Origin: Eonycteris spelaea
Lineage: Eukaryota; Chordata; Mammalia; Chiroptera; Pteropodidae
Direction of reading: 5' to 3'
Assembly: GCA_003508835.1 (NCBI GenBank)
Contig: PUFA01000034.1
Span: forward strand, 8,086,501-8,150,500
DNA: 64,000 bases
Below are positions 1-10,609 of this stretch, piece by piece; position 1 is the stretch's first letter, and each line of letters opens with the position of its first letter. The notes under the pieces were generated by a model. That model did no database searches. It had not been told where the DNA came from and worked only from the letters and a program-made list of their open reading frames with translations. The translations under genes were made by a program, and so were the position numbers.

Positions 1-544
1 GTAGTACAATTTTCTTGCTATTTAGAAAGAAATGCATTTCTTCCTCTCCTGCTGACACGGAAGAAAAAAAATTTGTCATTTTGAAGTATCTGTCAAGGTT
101 ATTACATGTTTTCCCTTCATTTACTTATGTAACAGACAAGAGAGAGAGGAAAGTGAAATCATTAAGTTACAGCAATTTTTCATCTGATCCAGTGAAATAA
201 TTTTGGTTTTTCTTTTACAGTCCAAATATATTTGTGATTGTTTTTGTACCTCTGGTATTCTCCAGATATTATTTATTCTTGAATTTTCTCTCACCATTTA
301 CTGGCCAGAAGAGGGCTCAAAAGTGTTGGAATTTCAATAGGCAACACTGTTATTTTCTTTCCCTTGAACTGATTTGTATGTAATAAGAATTGTTTTTGTA
401 AATTATTTCCTGGAATCTTAGGTCTCACTTTTAGGTAAAGTTTTCCCCTCTATTTTACACTCCCAGGATAACTGGTTACTTTTGTGAAATTCGGATTTGA
501 TGGTTCATCACATTTTTGCTAATTAGTTGATATAAGAAACATTC
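1..544. other. Unannotated AT-rich intergenic sequence
   Basis: No repeat family, splice signal or coding potential recognised. The 61-codon frame starting at 15 has no family resemblance and normal intergenic composition. Confidence 0.6.
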
Positions 545-1179
545 AAACCTGTAGAGAATTTTTGGAAGTTTATTTGAGCCAAACTGACAACAACTGCCAG
601 GAAGCAAAGATCTCAACGGTTTGAGAAAATTCTCAGGAAAATGAGAGTTTTGCAACTTATTTTATGTTAGCATCAAAGGAGGAGACATAAAGAGAGGGTC
701 ACATGCAACGCATTGGTGGTAGATTAAGGGGGCAGGGAGAAAGCAAAACAGGAGAATCTCTGGGATTGGATACAAAGTAAAATGGAGGGACACATACACA
801 CTTCTTTTATATTGGCGGGTACAGGATTGTTAACAACTAACACTTACAGCACATAGAGATGGTATGTGGGGAACCGGATAACAATGAGGGGGCCCTGAGG
901 GGTCTGGAAAAGAAGAGTACTCTGACATTTCAAAGGTAGGTTATTTTAGTTGCAAAAAGACAATAGATAGGCTCACTGAAGGTAAAAATTGACCCTTGTC
1001 AAGGAAGCTACAGGACTAGAAAGAGACTCCCTGCTGTGGCCCTGCTTTTAGTTACGAATTTTTCTGTTCAGGTCGTCCTAAGTGGTTATTTTCTGTGTCC
1101 CCGTTTATAAGACCCGTCATACAGGCCTCCCCTAAGCTTGTCAGGTTTCGTATATGGCCCCTTTTTCATCCACATTACA
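545..1179 (-). mobile_element. LTR-like element, copy A (minus strand)
   Basis: About 630 bp that aligns along its whole length with 48,363-49,042, at roughly 75-80% identity by eye. Read on the minus strand it begins TGTAATGTGGATGAAAAAGG and carries CAAATAAAC, a polyadenylation-type hexamer, close to its 3' end. This is the layout of a retroviral LTR. I cannot name the family. Flanks AAACC and AAATC could be a decayed 5-bp target duplication. The left boundary is uncertain by several bases because both copies share AAACCT there. Confidence 0.6.
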
Positions 1180-1554
1180 AAATCCCTTACATCTTTGATT
1201 CAGAGTCAATGACACGTTTGTAGCAATTTGATTTTTTTAATAGTTGACAAAATTCTAATGATGTTTCCTAGCTTTCATTCAACATAAGAAATGTACATGT
1301 TTCAACTATTATGACAATTGAACACATATTTGAAGTATTTTAGTATGTTCGTCTTCAGGGTTAATACATTAATTTTATTACTTTCCTTACTTTGTTTTGC
1401 TTATTATTTTTCCCCTTCCTATTATTTTTGAAATTCTTATAAGTACAGTGTCTACGTCAAATTTAGTGCCTCGAGGTTCACGCTTACATTATTCAAGATG
1501 ACTCTTACGAGGTAAAGAATTCCCCAGTGAATGTTACTGTTAGGCTGATTGGTC
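1180..1554. other. No recognisable feature
   Basis: AT-rich intergenic DNA after the LTR-like element. I see no repeat or gene signal. Confidence 0.5.
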
Positions 1555-1640
1555 ACAGACCACCAGCAGTCCTGTTGCCCTGGGCAAGTCACTTAATCTT
1601 TGTGAAACAGAGAAAAACAAGATTGAGGATCTCTAAGGTT
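1555..1640 (-). mobile_element. MIR SINE remnant (minus)
   Basis: The stretch TGGGCAAGTCACTTAATCTT is the reverse complement of the conserved MIR core (AAGTGACTTGCCCA). Only about 50-80 bases remain recognisable. Confidence 0.45.
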
Positions 1641-1786
1641 GCTCAAAAACACGCACTGTGTAATCCTCTTGCCAGAAATGCCGGTCTTTAGGGGAAGAAT
1701 GGGGTTGATATATATATATTTTAGATACAATTCTCAGATAAAACGCTAGGTAAATCTTTTAATATCAGCCCCATAAACTGGAACTA

Positions 1787-1919
1787 GGGTTGCCAGATAA
1801 AATACAAAACCAAGTACTGCATGGGACAGACTTAAACTAATAAAATTATCGCCTGTTTATCTGAAATTCAAATTCACCTGAGTGTCCTATATTTTTATTT
1901 GCCATTTAGCCCAAACTCT
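1787..1919. mobile_element. Palindromic hAT-type MITE, MER53-like
   Basis: Starts GGGTTGCCAGATAAAATACA. The right half contains TTTATCTGAAATTCAAATTC and ends with a decayed inverted copy of the start (TTTATTTGCCATTTAGCC). It is a short non-autonomous DNA transposon with near-palindromic structure, related to the copy at 37,089-37,269. The family name is from memory. Confidence 0.7.
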
Positions 1920-2304
1920 AACCACGACCAATCCTTCAGTCACCAGGCAGGCTAGCACAGTTTCATTAGAAGGAAGTTATACCATAACTTCCTCTATTAG
2001 CCAAACATTATTTGTTTCACGACATACAAATTTCAGTTAAGCTCTATAGTCTCTAATAGTTTTCAGAGTCCAAAACAAGTTGTTCCTATAGTTACTTAAA
2101 TCCTTGAATGGGCTCTCTTTTGAGACAAGAGACTTCTCTGAGCTATACCCACTCAGCAACCTCACTCACTCTGCAGTCCTTAGTTGTGGCTGGGTGTATT
2201 AGTTGGACAACTTGGACAGGCTGGTGTGTTTCCTAGTCATTGAGATTCTCCTGAAATTTAACAAAGAGGCTCAGAGGTCTCCTTATATGCCACTCGGCTA
2301 GCCG
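1920..2304. other. Intergenic; contains one perfect short palindrome
   Basis: No repeat family recognised. AGGAAGTTAT at 1971-1980 and ATAACTTCCT at 1984-1993 form an exact 10-bp inverted repeat with a 3-base loop. Confidence 0.5.
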
Positions 2305-2510
2305 CTCTATAGCCACTGCCTTATTCAGTCCTCAATATTAGAATTGGATACTATTATTGTTATTATCATCCCCCCCCCCATTTTACATGTGGGAAAGTTG
2401 CAACTTAAGGAGGGAAAATAACTGCCCAAGGTGACCTAGCCAGTCAGTGATAGAGTGGCGAGCCGAACCCGCCCCTTTGATTCGAAGCCATGCTTAAGCA
2501 TCACTGGCAT
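2305..2510 (+). mobile_element. MIR SINE
   Basis: Shows the MIR order: ATTATTGTTATTATCATCCC, CATTTTACATG, GCCCAAGGTGACCTAGCCAG, then a box with GAACCCGCCCCTTTGATTCG. Contains an expanded C run at about 2371-2380. Confidence 0.8.
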
Positions 2511-2559
2511 AGATCCCAAATGAGGAGCTTGAGCAGATATGAGAGTGAAGCCAGAATGG

Positions 2560-2757
2560 ATTTCTCTCTCCTCGGTATTTCAATGACCTTTTTTCTGTAT
2601 ATTTACCATCTCATCTTATATTAGAGTCATGTTTTATTCCTTCTTCTGGATTATAAACTCCCTGAAAGCAGACTCTGAAACTCCTGAATTCTCTCAGCAT
2701 CTTGGACTCAGGAGGTGCTTTCCTCGCTAGTGAAAGAATGAATGAATGAATAATGAA
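2560..2757 (+). mobile_element. LINE L2 3' end
   Basis: The order TTATAAACTCCCTGAAAGCA, then CTTGGACTCAGGAGGTGCTT, then a GAATGAATGAATGAATAATG tail is the typical L2 3' terminus. Confidence 0.7.
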
Positions 2758-3884
2758 TACGAATCTAGAAAAAGTCATCAAGGCTAACCAGAAAGCCATT
2801 CATACAGATAACATATTCATAAAAAGAAAACTGACCGTAAAGTAGCAAATCAGAATAATTAAAGGGGGGAAAAATCAGACTGAAATGCAACCCTGTGGAC
2901 TCTGAGCCATCGCTTATCATTTTCCCAGGCTCCTTAACTTTTCACAATTATATTAAAGTCTCTCAGAAGAAAAAAATTTTTAATCTCTGTTTGTCATTGA
3001 ATGCTATGACAATCAAGCTCATAGGAAATGTCCACCATTTGTCAAGATGCCTTTTATTGCAAACTTTTTTATTTCTCTTTTTTCCCCTATTATATTTGCT
3101 TTGCCCTCCTATCCAGGAAAGTTAAATATTTTTTTACTGTAATATGTGAATTTTTAGAGGACAGCTGGCATCACCCTTCATCCATTGGTAATAGTCTTCT
3201 TTCTAATAAGAATTAGAGTTGATTAAAAACGTGAATCCATTTTTAGAAAGATCAAAATAACTTGGAGACAAAAAAAAAAAAGACTATAGTACAGAATGAG
3301 ACGTCAGGCCTGTTATTCATACAACAGTGACCTGTAGATTCTTCAGAAACATCTCAACTCAAAATCCTCCTGTGCTTAACACCCGGAGGTGGGAGGCCAA
3401 CCAACGAAGACTGTGTGCCAGGAACACTCCTCAGGAGAACTCTGACTCATAGTCAACGTGCCCACTTGCCTGGGACCAATCATCACGGGTGGATCTGGCC
3501 AAGCTTCCACCTCAAATCCGGGCAGAGGGGCCTTGTCTTCTAGGTAAAGACTCTGATTAGCAAATGAAAAATAAATGTGATCTTTCATAGCACTCAGGCT
3601 GTTTACTGGCAAATGGGCACTAACTTGCAAAGAGCCAAGTGCTCCAGAAGGACCCACCCCTCCAGACATCTTGCAGGGATGTCTGACACAGGGCTGCTCT
3701 CCACCCACATGACTCTGCCTGGAAATCTTAAGTTAGAGTCACTTCTTTGGACCAGACGATGAATGCAGTGCCTTTAAAAGGTGCCATAAACACCTAACTA
3801 GAGACATAAACTGCATGGGTGGGATGGAAGATTCTGTTTCCATCCTTCCTTCCAGATTAAATAAACAAGTATTTTCTGTCATTT
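2758..3884. other. Intergenic, no assigned feature
   Basis: 2758-3360 is AT-rich with an A run at 3270-3280. 3370-3770 is more GC-balanced and carries an open minus-strand frame of 110 codons (3376-3708) with no family resemblance, no splice context and no promoter. I regard it as non-coding. Confidence 0.5.
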
Positions 3885-4022
3885 GAACATAGGCCCACGA
3901 GAACCAGGACCCTGGCTGCCGTGTTTACTGTGAGCTCCCAGCTCTGATCATGGCACGTGCCAGAGAAGGGTGCTCGAGGAAGGCTGTGGAATCAGTGAAT
4001 GTCCACTACACAAATGAATGAG
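3885..4022 (+). mobile_element. LINE L2 3' end
   Basis: Pattern of the L2 tail: GCCCACGAGAACCAGGACCC, TGGCACGTGCCAGAGAAGGG, then AATCAGTGAATGTCC and AAATGAATGA. Confidence 0.6.
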
Positions 4023-5189
4023 ATAATGCGTTGAACATTTCACGTACACCATCTAGTGCGTACTTTCTGTGACCGAGGTTATTAATATTAAGACAGCGTT
4101 CTGCAAAGGGCACTGCTAACCTGCTTTTGCCCTGAATAGATGCCAGAATCCAACTCTATCAGCTCAGGTCCACCCACACCAGATATCCACTTGTGAGCAC
4201 ACCTGAGGGGTTCTTAATTTGAGATTTATGACAAAGTTAAAAGCCATCAATAAGGATGACCGATCCCACGCTGCTAATGAGAACAAGTTCCAGAATCTTA
4301 AACACGGTCATACAAGAGAGACTGTGAAGGAGAGACAGCGGGTTTTGTAGAGGTTTGTAGTTCCTTTTTACTAAAAAACCAGCATCCAACTTAACTGCTA
4401 CCGGCTAAGGTCTCTGCATGTGTCCCATTTGTACATTTTATTGAGAGTTTTGTGTCACTTTTGTCCTTCAACTCCCCTTCTTGCTCGAGTCCACAGTGTG
4501 CTCACAGAGTCTCCAGTCTATGTTAATGTGCGCTCTGCCCTGAATCCTGTCTGCACGTCCTGTGCCACCCTGGGCCTGCTGGGGTGCTGGACGATAAGTG
4601 GGGTTCGTCAGTCCCTTTGCAGGAGAGCAGAGGGGACCTCTTCCTGCTGAGAGTCCATCAGAGCTTGCATTCCCCCCTCGTAGACACCACATCTCCTGGG
4701 CGGCGGCGTTAAACACGTCTGCTGAGATGAGAGCGGCTGAGGCATTGCTGTTTCAGCCTTTCATGCCCAGACCCCTTGCAGACACCGCCACTTCTTACTT
4801 CCTGTAATTCCTGTAACTGCTCTGGGGCCAACAATCATTATCCCATTTTTCAGAATTTGCTAAAAGCAGACTTTCCCTAGGTGCAACCCATAAAACATTA
4901 GTCACCCAGATGCTTCACTTTGAAAAAAAAATATTTTACGATTAAACATATTTGAAAAAAAAAATGCTTAAATCCCCTTCTTGGATAGTCCCAGTGCACA
5001 GTAATCCTGAAGTAAAGACATTCATTTAACTTCATTTAACCTAGGGTTTCTCACACTTTGATCTCTCTGTTCCTACGTAACCCTTTTGGAAATGCTGGCT
5101 TAAATCTCAGAAGAATAAGTAAGAACTGGTAAGAATAAGTAAGAACAGGAAAGAGAGGTAAATCTATGGCCTTTTGACTTTCACACAGC
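4023..5189. other. Intergenic with two small direct repeats
   Basis: No repeat family recognised. TTCATTTAAC occurs twice in tandem at 5021-5040. AAGAATAAGTAAGAAC occurs at 5111-5126 and again at 5131-5146, a 20-bp period. Short frames at 4420-4807 have no coding support. Confidence 0.5.
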
Positions 5190-5335
5190 CTGCCACACAG
5201 TATACCTTCTTTGACTAGTTCATTAATATATATGTTTATCATAATATACATAAATATATCATAATGTACATAATACACCACACAGCATACCACAGCTGCC
5301 TTCATTCTTTTTATTAGTTCACTGATATATATATG
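5190..5335. repeat. Imperfect tandem duplication next to a microsatellite
   Basis: 5190-5236 reads CCACACAGTATACC ... AGTTCATTAATATATATG. 5277-5334 reads CCACACAGCATACC ... AGTTCACTGATATATATATG. The spacing is about 88 bp. It looks like one unit duplicated at the left edge of the TA/CA repeat. Confidence 0.6.
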
Positions 5336-5640
5336 TGTGTGTGTGTGTATCTCTATATATACATGTATATATATATATAGATATATACAGATATATATAC
5401 ACACACATATATATGTATCTATGTATATACAGATATATACATATATACACACACATATATATGTATCTATGTATATACAGATATATACATATATACACAC
5501 ACATATATATGTATATATCTGTATATACATAGATACATATATCTATATATATACCTATGTACATATATATACACATACATATATCTGTATATATCTATAT
5601 ATAATATACATGTATATATACACATGTATATAAATTTACA
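5324..5640. repeat. TA/CA-rich minisatellite with a 48-bp unit
   Basis: A core from about 5390 to 5515 repeats a 48-bp unit that starts AGATATATACATATATACAC and ends GTATCTATGTATATAC. Degenerate TATA/GTAT tracts lie on both sides. Overlapping open frames on both strands here encode only Tyr/Ile/Cys-rich repeats and are artefacts. Confidence 0.85.
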
Positions 5641-5879
5641 CACATATAAATTTACCTGATTATTTAGGTAGAATACTGAAGGGAGAAAATATAAACATAA
5701 GGGGAAAATATACAGGACCATTTTGGGGAAAAGGGAAATAGAGACAAATACAAGGGACAGAAAGGGATTATGTCCAGGCCAAATCCCTCAGTAGTGACTT
5801 GGAATAAGTAGAGGAAGATTGAGAAAGCAGCCCAGCAGAGTTCAGGCTTTGGGTCTTACCATTGACAATGTCCTTCACA
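5641..5879. other. No recognisable feature
   Basis: A-rich sequence between the minisatellite and a MIR. Nothing further seen. Confidence 0.4.
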
Positions 5880-6075
5880 TTTACATGGCTCTCTACAGTT
5901 TGTAAAGCACCTGTAAATATACCATAAAACTGGATTCTCATAGCCAACATGGCTGGTCAGATTCTGCTTTTATGAATGAGGAAAGAAGTTATCTATATGT
6001 CCATACAGTTTGTACTACAGTTGGGAGTTAGACCCAAATCTCATTATTTTAAGTCTGGGGTCCTTCCAAGGCAAG
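5880..6075 (+). mobile_element. MIR SINE (diverged)
   Basis: TTTGTAAAGCACCTGTAAAT, then TTTTATGAATGAGGAAAGAA, then GTTGGGAGTTAGACCCAAAT follows the order of the MIR middle and 3' part. Confidence 0.55.
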
Positions 6076-7194
6076 GCTGTGTGATCGATGAGGAATAAAG
6101 CTAAAATGGACAAGGAATAAAATCTGGGGGCAAATTAAGATGTGAAAAAAGATGAAGGTCATTCATTGCACAACTTCCTCGGGAGCTGGCTGCAAATTGC
6201 CAGCTCACTTAGCGGGTTCTGCACAGAGCTGGTGTCCTATTCAGACACAGGAAGCACACACACTCCTCAGCTTTGCCCCTGAGAGATGTCGCCCCACCTT
6301 TAGCTGAGGCTGGTGAGACATTTGGAAATGTTAAGAATTAAATGAGCTTGGAGTAAAGATTTTCATGGGTTGGGGTCCCTCCCCAGAGAGCAGGCACAGG
6401 AGTGTACGAGAAACAGGAGAAGCTGGTGAGTCAAGATAGGATTAGGGTTCCAGGGCTTGGAAGAGGAAGGATTTGAGAGGTAATCCTGAGCTAAGAGAAG
6501 AAAGGTATCTTGGCAAGTGGTAAAATTAAGAGTCTGTATATAAAAGGGGAAGAATTCTTCAGAAAAGTGAAAAGCGAATGTTCAGACATCCCAAAAGGAG
6601 AAACTTTAAAGAAGCCCTAATTAAACCATGATGACTGAGTCATAAATTATGTCCACAGTGAAATAGAATGTATTTCCTTCTCTTGTGCATCATTCTCTTA
6701 GAATTTCTTTTGTGTGCATTTTCCTAAAACACCAGTCATTGCAGTAAGATTAAAAACTGGCTGGTACCATTGACCATTATGTGAAATGAAGCATAATCCC
6801 TGACCTCACTCTGAAAAAGAAGAGTAGTGATGGCTGCCTTTCTGGACTCTTGTGCCTATGTGCTATCCAACTACCCCCAAAAATTGTTTTCCCAGAAAAT
6901 GAAAGATGAGTTTCTAAAATCCTGCCTTTTGAAGTAGAAGTAAATCTTTCCCTTTGTTAATCTCATCCAAATTTCTTCCTTTACCTCTGCAGAGTGCTAA
7001 GGCAACAGCTCCCTCATATTTGTAGGGACTCCCACTTCTCTTGGCAACTTACTTCTAGGACTAGCAGGACTAGAAATTCTCTGATCTTCCTCTAGGAGCC
7101 AGTGATACAAGTTAGGATATGCATACTCGCCTGAGCATGGAGCATATCTGCTCATGCCTTCACCCCAAGTAAAATACTTCAATTGCATCTTCAT
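6076..7194. other. Intergenic, no assigned feature
   Basis: Ordinary intergenic composition. I see no gene, no microsatellite and no repeat that I can name. Confidence 0.5.
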
Positions 7195-7600
7195 CACCTG
7201 CAGGATAAGGTCAGAACTTTTTAGCACAGCATGAAAGACCTTCATGATGTACCCTGAATCTACAAGTCTTATCTCAACTGACAAATCTCTACTCCCCAGC
7301 TCTCACCCCAAGCTGCGGACTCACTGAGATTTTTGCTTTTACTCAAACAGGTTAGCCATGTTCTCTCCCACTTCCGAGGTTTGGCTTAAGACATTGCCCC
7401 AACTGGGAATGCTGTCACCAAAGCTCCCACTCCTGGGTTTTTTCGTTGGGCCACATTCTTTACAATCTAGGCCTTAGGTCAAGTGTCATTTCCAGGAGTT
7501 TTCCCTTTATTCTATGCACCCTAGAACTCAGTCTGCATTAGATAAACACCATTGTGTACACTGCCATCATTCTAACTATTGTAATGGTCTTCTGATTGTC
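7195..7600 (+). mobile_element. LINE L2 3' region
   Basis: CACCTGCAGGATAAGGTCAG followed by GCATGAAAGACCTTCATGAT matches the L2 segment that precedes the tail. AGTGTCATTTCCAGGAGTTT is the later L2 block. Diverged and interrupted. Confidence 0.65.
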
Positions 7601-7619
7601 TCCCCATTCTATACACATT

Positions 7620-7960
7620 ACACAGTTATTTTTGGAGCACTTGTTAGATATTGAACACTCAATGGTGAGCAAAACACACATTCGGCATAAAGTCTAGTGG
7701 AGAAAACCAATGGTCAAGAGACCACATATAAAGATAAAAATATTCACTATGGTAAGTGCTATTAAGGAAAAGAAAAGAATTCTATGAGTACCTAATATGA
7801 TAGGCAGATGAAGGATTCTTTGAGGAAGAGATAAGTGGGCTGAAATCTAAAGTATAAATAAGAGTTAACTAAGGGAAGAGAGGAGGATGCATTCCAAGTA
7901 GATTAGGGAGTCCTGCCCTTATTTATCTCTTAACAGTGACAAACAGAGGCATAAAAACAA
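7620..7960 (-). mobile_element. LINE L2 3' region (minus)
   Basis: Reverse-complement L2 order: GAGCACTTGTTAGATATTGA, GTGAGCAAAACACACATTCG, AGTGCTATTAAGGAAAAGAA, then GATTCTTTGAGGAAGAGATA. It lies tail to tail with the plus-strand L2 just before it. Confidence 0.6.
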
Positions 7961-9264
7961 TTTGTTTGGAAACTGAAGGCATGATGATTGAAGGAGGGAT
8001 TTAATAAATAAATGTTATCAGACACACCTGAGTTCTGAGACTGCCTCATGCCTCTATGTTATCAGCCAAAGAACTTATTCTGAAAGTCATTGGATCTGCC
8101 TAATGAGTCTGATGTGGCACCCGCTCTTCCACTGCTCTGGGATAAGGAAAGTTGTTTCAATGATCCGTCCCAAAGGACCACTGGCCACTAAGGGACAGTC
8201 AGGAGGAAGTCAGGAAGAAAACAGCTTCTTGGAAGTGGAGACCAAAAGTCTGGGGCCAAATTATCTGAAAAACGAGGGCAAGTTTGGGAGACAGAAGAGG
8301 AAGTGAAGATGAAAGGAGAGAATAGGAATCATGCAAAGATAATGCTGGCCCTAGAAATAGCGGCTGTTGAGTTCTTTAGCTTGGTCAGGAGCCAGGCATA
8401 ATTATTCAGAGTAAAAACTTATTCTAGAAATGTTAAGAGGAAATCTGAACCCTTGGGTTCCGCATAAGTAAAGTTTGTTTGTTTTCCCAGCCCAAAGTGT
8501 GTGTTTGCTCCCAAGCCTTAGGGCTGTTTGTCCCTGTTAGACTTCTCAGGGCTAAGGAAGGAGTTTCCATGGAGAATGGGTCTCAGAACTAGGAGTCAAG
8601 CTGGGATCAGTTTTATATGAGCAGTCTTCTCCAAGGCAAACTTAGGAAACGCATGTTTGTATGTTTGATAGTAAAAATGGCGTTATTGTTACCCCAATAT
8701 CATTGTTATTTTCTCTTTCATTTTTCTAACAAATGATGCAGGAAGCTTAGTAATTAATTTTTTTTTTCTCTTAAACCTCTAAAGTGATGCCAGGAACAAA
8801 TACACAACCACTCCTCTCAAAAGGGAGCATTACCTTTCAATCTGGAAAAGCTTGACGAGTTGGTCTCTGTCTATTGTTAGTCAAAGCCATTGTCACTCAC
8901 GTAATCACAGGCAGCTGCCCCATGTGGAAGGAAGGAGCTTGTTCAAATATCTGCTCTTTCATGCTGCTCTGGACTCAAGTACTAATCTATAAATCCATAT
9001 TTGGCTTTCGAGAGGGCCCCCGGCCCCCAATGTGTTCCAGAAACACTCATTGGCATGTGCTATAAAGGGTCTCTGACTAGAACTCAGCTACCCAAAATCT
9101 CAACTTTATAAGGAATCTTTAAAAAAAACAAAGAAAAAGTAAAACATAAACGTCCTATGAGCAGCCAGGATCTGTAGTATAAGTTTCATGAATGAATTTT
9201 ATACACATTGTTTGAAGAAATACATTTCCAGATCTTCACAGAAGCAAAATGATGGTAAAGGAGG
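7961..9264. other. Intergenic, no assigned feature
   Basis: Mixed composition with a T run at 8759-8767. The small open frames at 8103-8306 and 8874-9065 have no recognisable domain. Confidence 0.5.
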
Positions 9265-9405
9265 ACTAACTCCGAAGCTAGGCAGACCTCGGTCAAGTCC
9301 TATCCTTTCCAATGACCAACTATGTAAACTTCAGCAAATTTTGGTAAGAAGCAGCTCTTAGTCCTTACTTCCTCCATCCATAAATGGGCACTACGAAACA
9401 TATGC
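9265..9405 (-). mobile_element. MIR SINE remnant (minus)
   Basis: GGTCAAGTCCTATCCTTTCC, ATGACCAACTATGTAAACTT and CCTCCATCCATAAATGGGCA follow the reverse-complement MIR order (loss of accuracy is high). Confidence 0.45.
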
Positions 9406-9864
9406 AGCTAAAAAATTGTCGATAGGATTAAAAATTAGAAAATAAGATCTCAAAGTTAATTCTTACTTTGTTAGTCTTCTTTCCAACAACAACATGGCGG
9501 GTTTCCTTCTCTGAATTCCCCCAAGTCCAAAAGTGAGTAGGCCAAGAATTCACGGCAGGAAGAAGATCCCCCAGGTAGTGGTGAGAAACGACCCCTGCTC
9601 AGCTGACAGCAAGAAAAAGCAGACCCTATAACTCAAATGCTGCATCCGTCTGGAGCAGATCAGTAGTTATCGGAATAGTTTATCCCACTCTGTAGCTCTG
9701 AGGGCAATGCAAAAACTCAGCAAATCCGAATCACTCAATGCGACAATCCCGCCCCGCCGCCGCCCCCCCCCCGCCCCCGCCAAAGTTTGCATTCTATCCA
9801 GAGTATTGTAGTTAAGAAGGTAGGTAGAAAGAAAGATTTTTGGAAACATTTTCATCCCTGATTT
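9406..9864. other. Intergenic with a C-rich tract
   Basis: 9747-9781 is almost pure C with a few G (CCGCCGCCGCCCCCCCCCCG). It stands out from the AT-rich surroundings and could form an i-motif or G-quadruplex on the minus strand. No gene seen. Confidence 0.6.
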
Positions 9865-10200
9865 TTCAAGTTCCTTTCATTCAATCATCCACCAAATTCA
9901 TATTGAGCACCTGTCATGTTCCAAGCACTGTTCTATACTTGAAATACATCAATAAGCAAAAGAGACAGAAATCTCTGTCCTTGGGGACATTAAATTCTCT
10001 CAGAGAGAACAGGCAGTAAACAATGAATATAGTAAAAACAGTATGCGACATACTATGTTACAAGGTTCTAAGTGTGTTGACAGAAACATAGGACAGGGCT
10101 GATGAAAGTCAGGAAAGGTGGGGAAGGAGAAGGAGAGGTTATGATTTCAAATAGAGTAGTCAGGGAAGACTCCAAAACAGTTTCATACTAAAAAGAAAAG
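9865..10200 (-). mobile_element. LINE L2 3' region (minus)
   Basis: ATTGAGCACCTGTCATGTTC, CAAGCACTGTTCTATACTTG, TCTGTCCTTGGGGACATTAA and ATAGAGTAGTCAGGGAAGAC are the reverse complement of successive L2 3' blocks. Confidence 0.75.
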
Positions 10201-10284
10201 CCCTCTGATGTTTGCAAAACCCAAAGGAGTTGAGTTCCAGGAACTAAGAAATCACAACTCTTTTACCCTTATGGAATTCTTAAA

Positions 10285-10416
10285 TTGAAATTTAACTTTT
10301 TATCTCACTACCCAAGTAGAATTAAGTTCTTTAAGAATGAGGTCAGATGTGTCCCACACCATGCCTGGGATATCAAGTGACATTTACATGCTCATTCTAT
10401 TTTGGTGAATGAATGA
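10285..10416 (+). mobile_element. LINE L2 3' end
   Basis: TTCTTTAAGAATGAGGTCAG, then CACACCATGCCTGGGATATC, then GGTGAATGAATGAAT is the L2 terminus. Its short tail runs directly into the GAAA repeat at 10,421. Confidence 0.65.
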
Positions 10417-10420
10417 ATAC

Positions 10421-10510
<90 letters not shown>

Positions 10511-10609
10511 GAAGGAAGGAAGGAAGGAAGGAAGGAAGGAAGGAAGGAAGGAAGGAAGGAAGGAAGGAAAGAAGGAAGGAAGGAAAGAAGGAAGGAAGGA
10601 AGAAAGAAT
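10421..10609 (+). repeat. (GAAA)n followed by (GGAA)n polypurine microsatellite
   Basis: About 22 GAAA units (10,421-10,509), then about 24 GGAA-type units with a few GAAG variants. The strand is almost pure purine for about 190 bp. Lys/Arg or Ser/Phe/Leu-rich frames on the two strands are translation artefacts. Confidence 0.95.

Noticed and set aside
1971..1993. loxP-like recombination site
   Set aside because: The palindrome has a 10-bp arm and a 3-base loop. loxP needs 13-bp arms and an 8-bp spacer, and the sequence differs.
3376..3708. 110-codon minus-strand frame as a possible small gene
   Set aside because: No recognisable family, no promoter or splice context. Length is within chance for this composition.
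5051..5721. Tyr/Ile/Cys-rich frames of 65-159 codons
   Set aside because: Translations of the TA/CA minisatellite.
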